Of a stretch of 64,000 nt of DNA, positions 21,622-30,504 are shown in pieces. This DNA comes from JALORV01 sp963780715 (GTDB taxonomy: Bacteria; Pseudomonadota; Gammaproteobacteria; Burkholderiales; Burkholderiaceae_F). The stretch is from assembly GCA_963780715.1 (NCBI GenBank), contig CAWADK010000015.1, forward strand, positions 186,001 through 250,000, written 5' to 3'. Numbering within the stretch: position 1 is the first letter of the stretch; every line of letters starts with the position of its first letter. Made by a program: the position numbers and the translations under genes. A model generated the notes under the pieces. It had not been told where the DNA came from. It did no database searches and was given only the letters and a program-made list of their open reading frames with translations.

Positions 21622-22752
21622 ATGCGTACCGAGTTTCCGTCCCTGCTGCGCCGGTTCGTGCCGCCGCATGCAATTCGTCCGGCTGCAATTCCTGTCGCCC
21701 TGACGGTCGCCGTCCTTGCGCTTGCAGGCTGCCGCAAGGCCGAGGAAGCGCCGAAAGAAGAAATCAGGCCGGTGCGCGTCGTGACGATCGACCGCATCGC
21801 CAGCGGAGACTCGGTCAGCCTGACCGGCACGGTGCAGGCCGAAACCGAGGTCAACCTGTCATTCCGCATCGACGGTCGCATGATCGAGCGAACAGTCAAT
21901 GTCGGTGACGCGGTCACTGCCGGAAAGGTGATCGCGCGGCTCGATCCTTCCAACGAGCAGACCGCAGTCCAGTCAGCGCGATCGACGCTGGCCGGCACTC
22001 GTGCGCAGCTGGTCGAGCAGCGCAACAACTTCCAGCGGCAGAAAGACCTGCTGGCGCAGAATTTCATCTCGAAGGCTGCGTTCGACCTGGCCGCGGCCAA
22101 CCTGCAGAGCGCCGAGTCGGCGACCCAGTCCGCTCAGGCTCAGGTCGACCTCGCGCAGAACCGGCTGAGCTACACCCAGTTGGTCGCCGATGCGCCTGGC
22201 GTCGTGACGGCCGTGGGCGCGGAGGCGGGTGAAGTGGTGCCGGCCGGGCGCATGGTGATCCAGGTTGCGCGCAAGGGCGGCCGCGATGCGGTGTTCGACG
22301 TGCCGGCTCAGATCAAGGACAGTGCACCGGCCAACCCCGAGATCACGGTCGTGCTGAACACCGACCCGCGCGTGACTGCCAAAGGTCGTGTGCGGGAAGT
22401 TTCGCCGCGTGCCGACCCGCGCACCGGCACGTTCCAGGTGCGTGTCGGCCTGATTGATCCACCGGACTCGATGCGGCTTGGAGCCATCGTCGGCGGTCGC
22501 ATGCGGCTCGACGCCCGCGCCGCGATGCAGGTGCCGGCAGCGTCGATCGTCCGCTCGCAGAAGCAGCCGGCGGTTTGGATCGTCGACCCGAAGACCCAGA
22601 CCGTCGCGCTGCGCAACGTCGATGTTGAACGCTTCGATGCCGACCGCGTCGTCATCAAGAGCGGGTTGGTCGCCGGCGACATCGTCGTGGCGGCCGGCGC
22701 CCAGGCGCTGCGGCCCGGCCAGCGCGTCCGGCTGCTCGAGGCCGGCAAGTGA
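21622..22752 (+). CDS. RND efflux periplasmic adaptor (second system)
   Basis: HlyD/MexA-type membrane-fusion lipoprotein, 376 residues. The signal peptide ends in the lipobox LAGC (Cys37). Lipoyl half-motifs (FRIDGRMIERTVNVGDAVTAGKVIARLDPSN and ADAPGVVTAVGAEAGEVVPAG), a helical hairpin (about 120-180) and the barrel domain (REVSPRADPRTGTFQVRVGL) are clear. The stop overlaps the GTG start of the pump. Its organisation parallels the adaptor at 7220, so the two operons are probably paralogous. No TolC-type gene follows. Confidence 0.88.
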   Translation: MRTEFPSLLRRFVPPHAIRPAAIPVALTVAVLALAGCRKAEEAPKEEIRPVRVVTIDRIASGDSVSLTGTVQAETEVNLSFRIDGRMIERTVNVGDAVTAGKVIARLDPSNEQTAVQSARSTLAGTRAQLVEQRNNFQRQKDLLAQNFISKAAFDLAAANLQSAESATQSAQAQVDLAQNRLSYTQLVADAPGVVTAVGAEAGEVVPAGRMVIQVARKGGRDAVFDVPAQIKDSAPANPEITVVLNTDPRVTAKGRVREVSPRADPRTGTFQVRVGLIDPPDSMRLGAIVGGRMRLDARAAMQVPAASIVRSQKQPAVWIVDPKTQTVALRNVDVERFDADRVVIKSGLVAGDIVVAAGAQALRPGQRVRLLEAGK

Positions 22753-25700
22753 TCGGCCCCAACCTGTCCGAGTGGGCGATTAAGCGTCGCTCGCTCGTCA
22801 TCTTCCTGATGCTGGCGGCGGTCATCGCCGGCACCCTGTCGTTCCTGCGCCTGGGTCGCGCCGAGGACCCGGTGTTCACCTTTCGCACGATGGTCGTGTT
22901 CGCGGCCTGGCCCGGCGCTTCGCAGGAGGAAACGCAGCTGCAGGTCACCGAGCGGATCGAGCGCAAGCTGCAGGAGACGCGGCACCTCAGGCATGTGCGC
23001 AGCTATACGGTGCCGGGCTTTACGACGATCTTCGTCGACCTGCTGGGATCGACGCCGCCTGAAGTGGTACCGGATGTCTGGTATGAGGTGCGCAAGAACA
23101 TCGGTGACATCCGCCTGACGCTGCCGCAGGGCGTGATCGGACCCGGCTTCAACGACGACTTCGGCGACACTTTCGGCATCATCTACGGCTTCACGGCAGA
23201 CGGATTCACCGAACGCGAACTGCGCGACTACGTCGAAGCAGCACGCTCGCGGCTGCTGCTGGTGCCCGACGTGTCGAAGGTCGAGGTGCTGGGTGCGCAG
23301 GACGAGCGCATCTTTATCGAGTTCTCGACCGAGCGTCTGGCCGGGCTGGGGCTCGACTTTCCGACACTGCTCGCCACCCTCCAGCAGCAGAACATCGTCC
23401 GGCCCGCCGGTGTCATCGAGACGGCCACCGAGCGGATCACGCTGCGGGTGTCGGGTTCCTTCGGCAACGAAGCTGACATCGAGGGCGTCAACTTCAGCGT
23501 CGACGGCCGCATGGTGCGCCTCGGCGACATCGCCAAGATACGGCGCGCCTTCGTTGATCCGCCGCAGCCGAAGTTCCGCGTCAACGGCACCTCGGCGATC
23601 GGGCTGGCAATCGCGATGCGGGACGGCGGCGACATCCTCGCGCTCGGCAAGAACATCACGGCGGCGATGGCAGAGATCCGCTCCGAATTGCCGCACGGCA
23701 TCGAGGCGACACTGGTCGCCGACCAGGCCGTGACCGTCGACACCGCGATCGGCGAGTTCATGGAGTCGCTGTGGCAGGCGATCGTCATCATCCTGGTCTG
23801 CAGCTTCATCGCGCTCGGCGTGCGGCCCGGGGCGGTGGTCGCGCTGGCGATTCCGCTGACGCTGGCGATCGTGTTCTCCGTCATGGAGATCACCGGCATC
23901 GACCTGCAGCGCATCTCGCTCGGCGCGCTGATCATCGCGCTGACATTGCTGGTCGACGATGCGATGACCACCGTCGACGCGATGCTGCGCCGGCTCGCGG
24001 CGGGCGACAGCAAGGCCAAGGCCGCCACCTTCGCCTACAGCACGCTCGCTGCACCGATGCTGGCCGGCACGCTGATCACGATCGCCGGCTTCGTGCCGAT
24101 CGGCTTCGCCAAGAGCTCTGCTGGCGAGTACACGTTCTCGATCTTCGCCGTGGTCGGCATCGCGCTGGTCGTGTCCTGGTTCGTGGCGGTCATTTTCGCG
24201 CCGGTGATCGGCATGGCGATCCTGAAGCCGCCCAAGGCCGGTGCCGGCGAGGCCAAACCGAGCAGGCTGCTCGCCGGCTACAGCCGCTTCCTCCAGTTCG
24301 CAATGAAGGCCAACTGGCTGACGATCGCGGTGACGGTCGGAATCTTCGTCGCGTCGATCTATCTGCTGCGCCACGTGCCGAGCCAGTTCTTCCCGGCCTC
24401 GGACCGGCCCGAGCTCGTCGTCGACCTGACGCTGCGGCAGAACGCGTCGATCTTCGCCACCGAGGCCCAGGTCACGCGGCTGGAGGAGGTGCTGAAGGCC
24501 GACCCCGACGTCGACCATTTCAGCAGCTACGTCGGCCGCGGTGCGATCCGCTTCATCCTGACGCTGAACGTGCAGCTGCAGAACCCGTTCTTCGGGCAGC
24601 TGGTGATCGTGGCCAAGGACATCGAAGCGCGTGACCGCCTCCACGCCAAGCTCGAGAAGCTGCTCGCCGAAGAGTTTCCGGAGCTCGTGTCTCGGGTGGC
24701 GCCGCTGGAGCTCGGTCCGCCGGTCGGCTGGCCGGTCCAGTACCGCGTGACCGGCCCAGACAAGGACGAGGTGACGCGGATCGCCAAGGATCTGGCGCAG
24801 GTCGTCGCGTCGGACGCCGGCGCCCGCCACGTCAATTTCGACTGGATCGAGCCGTCGCGCAAGCTGAGGATCATCATCGATCAGGACCAGGCGCGCCAGC
24901 TCGGCGTCAGTTCGCGTTCGATCGCCTCGGTCATGAACGCCACCGTGGCGGGATCGACGGTGACACAGGTGCGCGACAGCATCTACCTGATCGACGTGGT
25001 TGCGCGCGCCGACGACCAGGAGCGCGCATCGATTGCGACGCTGCGCTCGCTGCAGGTGCCGATTCCCGGCGGCCGCACCGTGCCCCTGACGCAGTTTGCG
25101 ACCTTCGAGTACGACCAGGAGTATCCGATGGTGTGGCGGCGCAACCGCGTGCCGACGCTGACGGTGCTGGCCGACGTCGTGCCGGGTGCACTGCCGGACG
25201 ACGTCGTCGCAAGGCTTGCTCCGAAGATCACCGAGTTCGACTCGAAGCTCCCTCGGTCCTACAAGGTCGAGACTGGTGGCGCCGCCGAGGAGAGCGCTAT
25301 TTCAAGCGAATCGGTGTTCGCCGTTGTGCCGCTGATGCTGATGCTGATGCTGACGGTGCTGATGTTCATCCTGCAAAGCTTCCGGCGGCTGGCCGCGGTG
25401 CTGGTGCTGCTGCCGATGGCTCTGATCGGCGTCGTCCTTGCGCTGCTGCTGTTCGATCGGCCGCTTGGCTTCGTCGCCATCCTTGGCGTGCTGTCGCTGC
25501 TCGGCATGGTCGCGAAGAATGCGGTCATTCTCATCGTGCAGATCGAGACTGACCGCGCGGAAGGACGCAACATCTGGGACGCGGTGGTCGCGGCCGCCAC
25601 GTCGCGACTGCGGCCAATGTCGCTGACGGCGCTGTCCACCATTCTCGGCATGGTTCCGATCGCACCGACCGTGTTCTGGGGCCCGATGGCCTTCGCGATC

Positions 25701-25823
25701 ATGGGTGGCCTGCTGATTGCGACGCTGCTGACGCTGGTGTTCCTGCCGACCGTGTACGTGACGATCTTCCGCGCGAAGCCCGGCGACCCGGTGACGCCGG
25801 CGGCGCAACCGGCGACGGGCTGA
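22749..25823 (+). CDS. RND efflux pump permease (AcrB/HAE1-like), intact
   Basis: Full-length proton/drug antiporter of 1024 residues, 12 predicted membrane helices and two large periplasmic porter loops. It begins with GTG at 22749, overlapping the adaptor stop (GTGA). Visible: EWAIKRRSLVIFLMLAAVI (TM1), the TM4 segment LLVDDAMTTVDAM with the acidic pair needed for proton relay, and FWGPMAFAIMGGL near the C-terminus. It lacks the long HAE1 loops of classical AcrB and resembles the short-loop RND group seen with the 8343 gene. Substrate unknown. Confidence 0.9.
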   Translation: MIGPNLSEWAIKRRSLVIFLMLAAVIAGTLSFLRLGRAEDPVFTFRTMVVFAAWPGASQEETQLQVTERIERKLQETRHLRHVRSYTVPGFTTIFVDLLGSTPPEVVPDVWYEVRKNIGDIRLTLPQGVIGPGFNDDFGDTFGIIYGFTADGFTERELRDYVEAARSRLLLVPDVSKVEVLGAQDERIFIEFSTERLAGLGLDFPTLLATLQQQNIVRPAGVIETATERITLRVSGSFGNEADIEGVNFSVDGRMVRLGDIAKIRRAFVDPPQPKFRVNGTSAIGLAIAMRDGGDILALGKNITAAMAEIRSELPHGIEATLVADQAVTVDTAIGEFMESLWQAIVIILVCSFIALGVRPGAVVALAIPLTLAIVFSVMEITGIDLQRISLGALIIALTLLVDDAMTTVDAMLRRLAAGDSKAKAATFAYSTLAAPMLAGTLITIAGFVPIGFAKSSAGEYTFSIFAVVGIALVVSWFVAVIFAPVIGMAILKPPKAGAGEAKPSRLLAGYSRFLQFAMKANWLTIAVTVGIFVASIYLLRHVPSQFFPASDRPELVVDLTLRQNASIFATEAQVTRLEEVLKADPDVDHFSSYVGRGAIRFILTLNVQLQNPFFGQLVIVAKDIEARDRLHAKLEKLLAEEFPELVSRVAPLELGPPVGWPVQYRVTGPDKDEVTRIAKDLAQVVASDAGARHVNFDWIEPSRKLRIIIDQDQARQLGVSSRSIASVMNATVAGSTVTQVRDSIYLIDVVARADDQERASIATLRSLQVPIPGGRTVPLTQFATFEYDQEYPMVWRRNRVPTLTVLADVVPGALPDDVVARLAPKITEFDSKLPRSYKVETGGAAEESAISSESVFAVVPLMLMLMLTVLMFILQSFRRLAAVLVLLPMALIGVVLALLLFDRPLGFVAILGVLSLLGMVAKNAVILIVQIETDRAEGRNIWDAVVAAATSRLRPMSLTALSTILGMVPIAPTVFWGPMAFAIMGGLLIATLLTLVFLPTVYVTIFRAKPGDPVTPAAQPATG

Positions 25824-25841
25824 CAACGCAGGCAGCCCGCG

Positions 25842-26447
25842 ATGTCTTCCGCCGACGTGCCAGCGGGCGCACGGGCGCGCGAGCTGCCGCGCGACGAGGC
25901 CGTCGTGCGTCTTGACCTGCACCTCGCGGAACTGCGCCAGCTCTTCAATTCGATGGACGCGGCGCCCTTTCGCGAGCGCGACCTCGATCCGGCTGCCGAG
26001 CAGTTCATTGTCGAGTGGGCGCGGGAGGCGCGCCCGGACGCTGCGCTCGCGCTCACGGTGCATCTGTCGCGGGTGGCCGCGGCGGACGGCGAGCTCTCTA
26101 TCTTGCGCGACGCGGTCCGTGACTACTTTGCCCACGCCGCCGCGGCGGCGCGGAGTCGGCTGAAACAGCTGTTCCGGACCGGTCGCTGGAACCTCGTGGT
26201 CGGCATCGCCTTCGTGGCGCTTGCCATTTTCGTCGGCGACCTGGTCGGCGGACTGGTCGGGCGCTATCAGTACGGGCGCCTGATCGAGGACAGCATCTCG
26301 ATTGGCGCATGGGTGGCACTGTGGCGACCGATCGAGATCTTCCTCTATGACTGGTGGCCGATCCGTGCCGAGGCGCGACTCTACGACCGACTGAGTGCGA
26401 TGCAGGTCGACGTCGTGGATGGCACGCACACGCGGGCGGTCGCATGA
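25842..26447 (+). CDS. Uncharacterised two-helix membrane protein at the head of the mrp operon
   Basis: Not recognised as a named family. The 201 residues comprise an alpha-helical, acidic-basic N-terminal part (about 1-105), two membrane segments (about 115-140, WNLVVGIAFVALAIFVGDLV, and about 157-173, ISIGAWVALWRPIEIFLYDW) and a short cytoplasmic tail LYDRLSAMQVDVV. It starts 18 bases after the second RND pump and ends 40 bases before mrpE, so it could be transcribed with either. The context suggests an accessory of the antiporter or the pump, but nothing in the sequence proves it. Codon use is like its neighbours. Confidence 0.6.
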   Translation: MSSADVPAGARARELPRDEAVVRLDLHLAELRQLFNSMDAAPFRERDLDPAAEQFIVEWAREARPDAALALTVHLSRVAAADGELSILRDAVRDYFAHAAAAARSRLKQLFRTGRWNLVVGIAFVALAIFVGDLVGGLVGRYQYGRLIEDSISIGAWVALWRPIEIFLYDWWPIRAEARLYDRLSAMQVDVVDGTHTRAVA

Positions 26448-26487
26448 CACCCCCCGATCTGTTCGAAGACGAGAGCTCAGGCGCCTG

Positions 26488-27048
26488 ATGGCAACGCACG
26501 TGACACCGGTTCCCGCAGGTCGGCCACGGCTGGGTGCATGGCTGGCACGCGGCTTCGGTTATTTCGTTTTGTGGGTCGTGCTGATGGGGTGGGCACCCGA
26601 CCAGCTGCTGTTCGGTGCGGTGACGGCCGTCGTGGCCGCCTGGGTCAGCTTGAAGCTGCTGCCGGCCGGGACGCTGCGTATACGGCCCGGGCACCTGCTT
26701 GCGCTGGTGCCGCGCTTTCTGTGGCAATCGGTCGTCGCGGGCATCGATGTCGCTCGGCGGGCCTTCGACCCGCGACTGCCCGTGGCGCCCGGCTTCATCG
26801 TCTATCGCCCGCGGGTTGCTCCCGGGATGGCGCGTACTGCTTTCACGTCCTATTCCAGTCTGCTGCCCGGCACCGTGCCGTGCGGCGAAGTCGAAGGCGG
26901 AGTCATGTACCACTGCCTCGATGTTGGCCAGCCGATCGTCGAACAACTTGGCATCGAGGAGGCCAGGCTGCTGGCGGCGATTGCGCCGGGTGATTCCGAG
27001 ATTGCGGGTGTAGCCGCGCGCGACACCATGGAGGCCGACGATGTCTGA
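26488..27048 (+). CDS. mrpE: Mrp-type cation/proton antiporter subunit E
   Basis: Small membrane subunit of the Mrp/Mnh complex, 186 residues. The start at 26488 (MATHVTPVPAGRP) removes an arginine-rich upstream stretch. It shows two or three N-terminal helices (GYFVLWVVLMGWAPDQLLFG; LLALVPRFLWQSVVAGIDVARRAFDP) and a soluble C-terminal domain with TSYSSLLPGTVPCG, matching the conserved S-LPGT motif of MnhE. Overlaps mrpF by 8 bases. First recognised gene of the Mrp operon. Confidence 0.88.
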   Translation: MATHVTPVPAGRPRLGAWLARGFGYFVLWVVLMGWAPDQLLFGAVTAVVAAWVSLKLLPAGTLRIRPGHLLALVPRFLWQSVVAGIDVARRAFDPRLPVAPGFIVYRPRVAPGMARTAFTSYSSLLPGTVPCGEVEGGVMYHCLDVGQPIVEQLGIEEARLLAAIAPGDSEIAGVAARDTMEADDV

Positions 27049-27364
27049 ATTCCTGCTCGCCAGTGCCTTGATCGTCCTTGTGACGGTCGCAGCGGGGCTC
27101 GCGCGCGTGCTGCACGGGCCGGGCGATGCCGAGCGCATCATGGCCGCGCAGCTGCTCGGCACCGGTGGCGTCGCGGCCTTGCTGCTGTTCGGTGCAGCAT
27201 CGGGAAGTGGAAGCGCGGTGGATCTCGCCCTTACGCTGGCGCTGCTGGCGGCGTTCGCGGCGATCGCCTTCTTCAAGAAGGGCAGCACGCGCGAGTTGCC
27301 CGACGACGACTCTTCCGGCGGGACCGCAGTCGAACGTGGAGCGCGGGACGGAGAGCGCTCGTGA
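27041..27364 (+). CDS. mrpF: Mrp antiporter subunit F
   Basis: Three-helix protein of 107 residues. The family block RVLHGPGDAERIMAAQLLGT (about 22-41) is clear and matches the conserved R--GP---DR--A motif of MrpF. The C-terminal 25 residues are hydrophilic. It overlaps mrpE by 8 bases and mrpG by 4 bases, so it is translationally coupled within the operon. Confidence 0.88.
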   Translation: MSEFLLASALIVLVTVAAGLARVLHGPGDAERIMAAQLLGTGGVAALLLFGAASGSGSAVDLALTLALLAAFAAIAFFKKGSTRELPDDDSSGGTAVERGARDGERS

Positions 27365-27654
27365 GCGCTCTCACCGGGTACCTCTCCATGGCGTTGATCG
27401 GCGCCGGCGTCTTCTTCTTCGTTGCCGGAACGGTCGGGCTGCTGCGCTTCCCCGATACGCTGACGCGCCTGCACGCGCTCACCAAGGCCGACAACCTCGG
27501 CATCGGGCTCATCGTGCTCGGACTGCTGCCCCGCGCGACCGATGGACTGGCCGCACTGAAGCTGGTGGTCGTCTGGGGCCTGATCCTGCTGGCGAGCGCG
27601 ACTGTCTCGCAACTCGCGGGGGCGGCAGCACGACGCGAGGGCCGGCCGCGGTGA
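27361..27654 (+). CDS. mrpG: Mrp antiporter subunit G
   Basis: Three-helix subunit of 97 residues, with the MnhG blocks GAGVFFFVAGTVGLLRFPDTLTRLHA (about 14-39) and KADNLGIGLIVLG. Its start overlaps mrpF and its stop overlaps the GTG of the next gene (GTGA). Length is typical. Confidence 0.9.
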   Translation: MSALTGYLSMALIGAGVFFFVAGTVGLLRFPDTLTRLHALTKADNLGIGLIVLGLLPRATDGLAALKLVVVWGLILLASATVSQLAGAAARREGRPR

Positions 27655-28610
27655 ATCTCTTCCGGCTCGGACTGGTGCTCGACGTAGGCCTGGGCCTGCT
27701 CGCGCTGGCGATTGCCCTGTTTGCACTTCGCACACGGACGACCTACGCCGCGGCGGTCGGCTTTGTCGCCTTCGGACTGCTGGTGGCGCTGGCCTGGTTT
27801 CGGCTTGGCGCGCCGGACGTTGCGCTGACCGAGGCCGCGATCGGCGGCGGGCTGACCGGCCTGCTGATGCTCAATGCCTCGGCGCGGCTGCGCGCGACGG
27901 AGGCGGCCGCTGCACGCGAGCGGCCGGGAGCGCCGCTGCGTCTGATCGCGCTGCTGGCGGCCGGCGCCGTGGCGGGCGGGCTGGCGATTGCCGTGCTGGC
28001 GTTGCCGACGCCTGCGCCGACGCTGGCGCCGCTGGCGGTGGCCAATGCACCCGCGACCGGGCTCGGCAATCCGGTCGCTGCAACGCTGATGGCGTTTCGC
28101 GCGACCGACACGCTGCTGGAGAAGGTCGTGCTGGTACTGGCGATCGTCGGCGTCTGGTCGCTCGCGCGCGACGACCGCTGGGGCGGTCGGCCGGGCCGGC
28201 GCCATGCGGCCGATCCGAACGGCGTACTGGTGTTCTTCGCGCGCCTGCTGCCGCCGATCGGTATCGTGTTCGGCGTCTACCTGCTGTTCGTCAGTGCCGA
28301 TCTTCCGGGTGGTGCGTTCCAGGGCGGCACGATCCTCGCGGCGATGTGGCTGCTCGCGATCATGGCGCGTCTGGCCGATACGCCGACGATCGACCAACGC
28401 TGGTTGCGCTTCTGGCTCGTCGCCGGGCCGGCGGCATTCCTGCTGGTCGGGCTGGCGGGTCTCGCGTTTGGCAGCGGTTTTCTCGCGTATCCGGAGCCGC
28501 TCGCGAAGCCGATCATCCTGTTCGTCGAGGTCGTCAAGATCATCACGGTGGGTGTGACGCTGGCGCTGATTGTGGCCGGCCCGCCAGAGCGGCATGGGGA
28601 AGGTCGATGA
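27651..28610 (+). CDS. mrpB: Fused Mrp subunit: MrpA C-terminal (MbhD/MbhE) domain plus MrpB
   Basis: Membrane protein of 319 residues starting at GTG 27651 (the frame is open further upstream but that overlaps mrpF and mrpG). The first half carries the DUF4040/MbhD signature FRLGAPDVALTEAAIGGGLT (about 43-62), normally the C-terminal part of MrpA, then an MbhE-like helix pair (about 135-170). The second half is MnhB: ARLLPPIGIVFGVYLLF and LPGGAFQGGTI (about 205-235). So the part of MrpA outside the antiporter module is joined to MrpB. Overlaps mrpG and mrpC by 4 bases each. Confidence 0.85.
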   Translation: MNLFRLGLVLDVGLGLLALAIALFALRTRTTYAAAVGFVAFGLLVALAWFRLGAPDVALTEAAIGGGLTGLLMLNASARLRATEAAAARERPGAPLRLIALLAAGAVAGGLAIAVLALPTPAPTLAPLAVANAPATGLGNPVAATLMAFRATDTLLEKVVLVLAIVGVWSLARDDRWGGRPGRRHAADPNGVLVFFARLLPPIGIVFGVYLLFVSADLPGGAFQGGTILAAMWLLAIMARLADTPTIDQRWLRFWLVAGPAAFLLVGLAGLAFGSGFLAYPEPLAKPIILFVEVVKIITVGVTLALIVAGPPERHGEGR

Positions 28611-28993
28611 ACTCGGCGACCTGGTTCGGCCTCGTGGGAGCGACGCTCGCCGGCATCGGCCTGTACGGGCTGATCGTGCATCCGCACGTGCTGCGCAAGA
28701 TCCTGTCGTTCAACCTGCTGGGGTCGGGCGTGTTCCTGATTGCCGGCGTCGTCGCGCGGCGTGGCGCTGACGCGGGTCTGCCAGGCGATCCGGTCCTGCA
28801 GGGACTTGTGATCACCGGCATCATCGTTGCTTTCTCGGCGACCGCGCTGGCGGTCGCGCTGCTGCTGCGGCTGGCGGAAACCGCACACACGGCCAGCCTG
28901 TCGCCCGACGCGCTCGCAGGGCGGGCCGCCGATGCATCCGAGCCGGCGAACGGGTCCGATTCAGGCGCCGCCCGGCGGGCACAAGGCGCCTGA
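28607..28993 (+). CDS. mrpC: Mrp antiporter subunit C (NuoK-like)
   Basis: NuoK-homologous three-helix subunit, 128 residues. The start at 28607 overlaps the preceding stop (ATGA). Family features are GATLAGIGLYGLIVHPHVLRKILSFNLLGSGVFL and the closing helix DPVLQGLVITGIIVAFSATALAVALLLR, which carries the DP-P/LQ-LVLTAIVI pattern. The hydrophilic tail after residue 98 is variable. Five bases upstream of the mrpD start. Confidence 0.9.
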   Translation: MNSATWFGLVGATLAGIGLYGLIVHPHVLRKILSFNLLGSGVFLIAGVVARRGADAGLPGDPVLQGLVITGIIVAFSATALAVALLLRLAETAHTASLSPDALAGRAADASEPANGSDSGAARRAQGA

Positions 28994-28998
28994 GGCCG

Positions 28999-30504
28999 AT
29001 GCAGGACGTGACCACACCCGGCGGGCACTGGCTGGTGCTCGCGCTGATGGTTCCGGTAGCCGGACTGTTGCTCGCCGTGCTCTTCGGTGGGCGCCACGTC
29101 GAGCGGATCGCGCTCGCGGCCCTGCCGCTCGGTGCGATCGCGGCGCTTGCTATCGTCGTGGAGATGCTCGCCTCCGGCGCGGCGCTGGTCTACCGGCTCG
29201 GCAACTGGGCACCGCCGCTCGGCATCGTGCTGCGTGCCGATGGCCTGTCGGTGGCCATGATGGTCACGACGGTGGTGGTGCTGACGGCCATCGCACTCTT
29301 CGCCCGTGTCGATTTCGCGACTCCGCGGGGGCAACGCGAGGCGCGGGCACCGTTCGTGTTCTGGGTCATGCTGCTCGGCGTGTGGGCCGCGCTGCTGGTG
29401 GTGTTCCTCGCCGGTGATTTCTTCACCCTTTATGTCGCGCTCGAACTGGTGGCTTTCGCGGCCGTGCCGCTGGTGAGCCTCGACGGTCGCGCCGAAACCC
29501 TGCAGGCGGCGCTGCGCTACCTGCTGTACGCGCTGGCCGGTTCGGTGCTCTATCTGGTCGGCACGGTGCTGATCTACGGCGGCTATGGCACGCTCGACAT
29601 TGCCCTGCTGGCGGATCGTTTGCGTGCCGAGCCGGTGGCGATCGTCGCGGTTTCGCTGATGACGGTGGGCCTGCTGGCGAAGACGGCACTGTTCCCTTTG
29701 CACCTGTGGCTACCGCCAGCGCACGCTGGAGCGCCGGCCGCCGCGAGCGCGCTGCTTTCGGGCCTGGTGATAAAAGGCTCCTTCTTCCTGGTGATCCGGT
29801 TGTGGCTCGACGCCTTTGCCGACGTGATGACGCCGGCCGCCGCGCAGCTGCTGGCCGCGCTTGGCGCCGGCGCGATCGTGGTCGGCAGCGTTGTGGCGCT
29901 CCAGCAGGCTCGCCTCAAGTTGATGATCGCGTATTCGACCGTCGCGCAGATCGGTTACCTGTTCCTGATGTTTCCGCTGGTCCTGGGTGCTGTCTCCGCC
30001 GCCGCCGCGGCGTCGGCGCTGGCCGGCGGCCTGCTGCAGGCGATCTCGCATGCGACCGCCAAGGCCGCGATGTTCATGGCCGCCGGCCTCGTGTATGCGG
30101 CCCTCGGCCATGATCGCGTCGCGGATCTTCGCGGCGTGGCGCGCGCACTGCCGCTGACCATTGCCGCCTTCGCGCTGAGCGGGATCGCGCTGATCGGCCT
30201 GCCGCCCGCCGGCGGATTTCTTGCGAAATGGCTGCTGCTTTCTGCCGCGCTGGATTCGGCGCAGTGGTGGTGGGTGGTGGTCATCGCGCTCGGTGGACTG
30301 CTCACCGCCGCCTATGTGTTCCTGGTGCTGTCGAAAGCGCTGACGACGACCGCCGAACCGGTGGCGATTACGCCGGTACCGCGTGCGAGCGAAGCGATCG
30401 TGCTGGCGCTGGCGATCCTTTCGGCACTGTTGGGCGTGGCGGCCCTTGCGCCACTCGACCTGGTGCTCATCGGCCGCGGTGAATTCATGGGTGGCGCGCG
30501 ATGA
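28999..30504 (+). CDS. mrpD: Mrp antiporter subunit D (NuoM/N-type proton-conducting subunit)
   Basis: Antiporter-like subunit of 501 residues and about 14 helices. The canonical ion-path residues are visible: Glu149 in LYVALELVAF (TM5), Lys228 in GLLAKTALFPLHLWLPPAH (TM7) and Lys259 in LLSGLVIKGSFF (TM8). Belongs to the proton_antipo_M family. It overlaps the following gene by 4 bases. With MrpA split, this subunit is one of two antiporter modules in the operon. Confidence 0.9.
   Translation: MQDVTTPGGHWLVLALMVPVAGLLLAVLFGGRHVERIALAALPLGAIAALAIVVEMLASGAALVYRLGNWAPPLGIVLRADGLSVAMMVTTVVVLTAIALFARVDFATPRGQREARAPFVFWVMLLGVWAALLVVFLAGDFFTLYVALELVAFAAVPLVSLDGRAETLQAALRYLLYALAGSVLYLVGTVLIYGGYGTLDIALLADRLRAEPVAIVAVSLMTVGLLAKTALFPLHLWLPPAHAGAPAAASALLSGLVIKGSFFLVIRLWLDAFADVMTPAAAQLLAALGAGAIVVGSVVALQQARLKLMIAYSTVAQIGYLFLMFPLVLGAVSAAAAASALAGGLLQAISHATAKAAMFMAAGLVYAALGHDRVADLRGVARALPLTIAAFALSGIALIGLPPAGGFLAKWLLLSAALDSAQWWWVVVIALGGLLTAAYVFLVLSKALTTTAEPVAITPVPRASEAIVLALAILSALLGVAALAPLDLVLIGRGEFMGGAR

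Noticed and set aside
22308..24830. 840-residue open frame on the minus strand opposite the second RND pump
   Set aside because: Composition (many R, H, D, Q, A; no family motif) is that of an antisense shadow of a GC-rich gene; the plus-strand pump is unmistakable.
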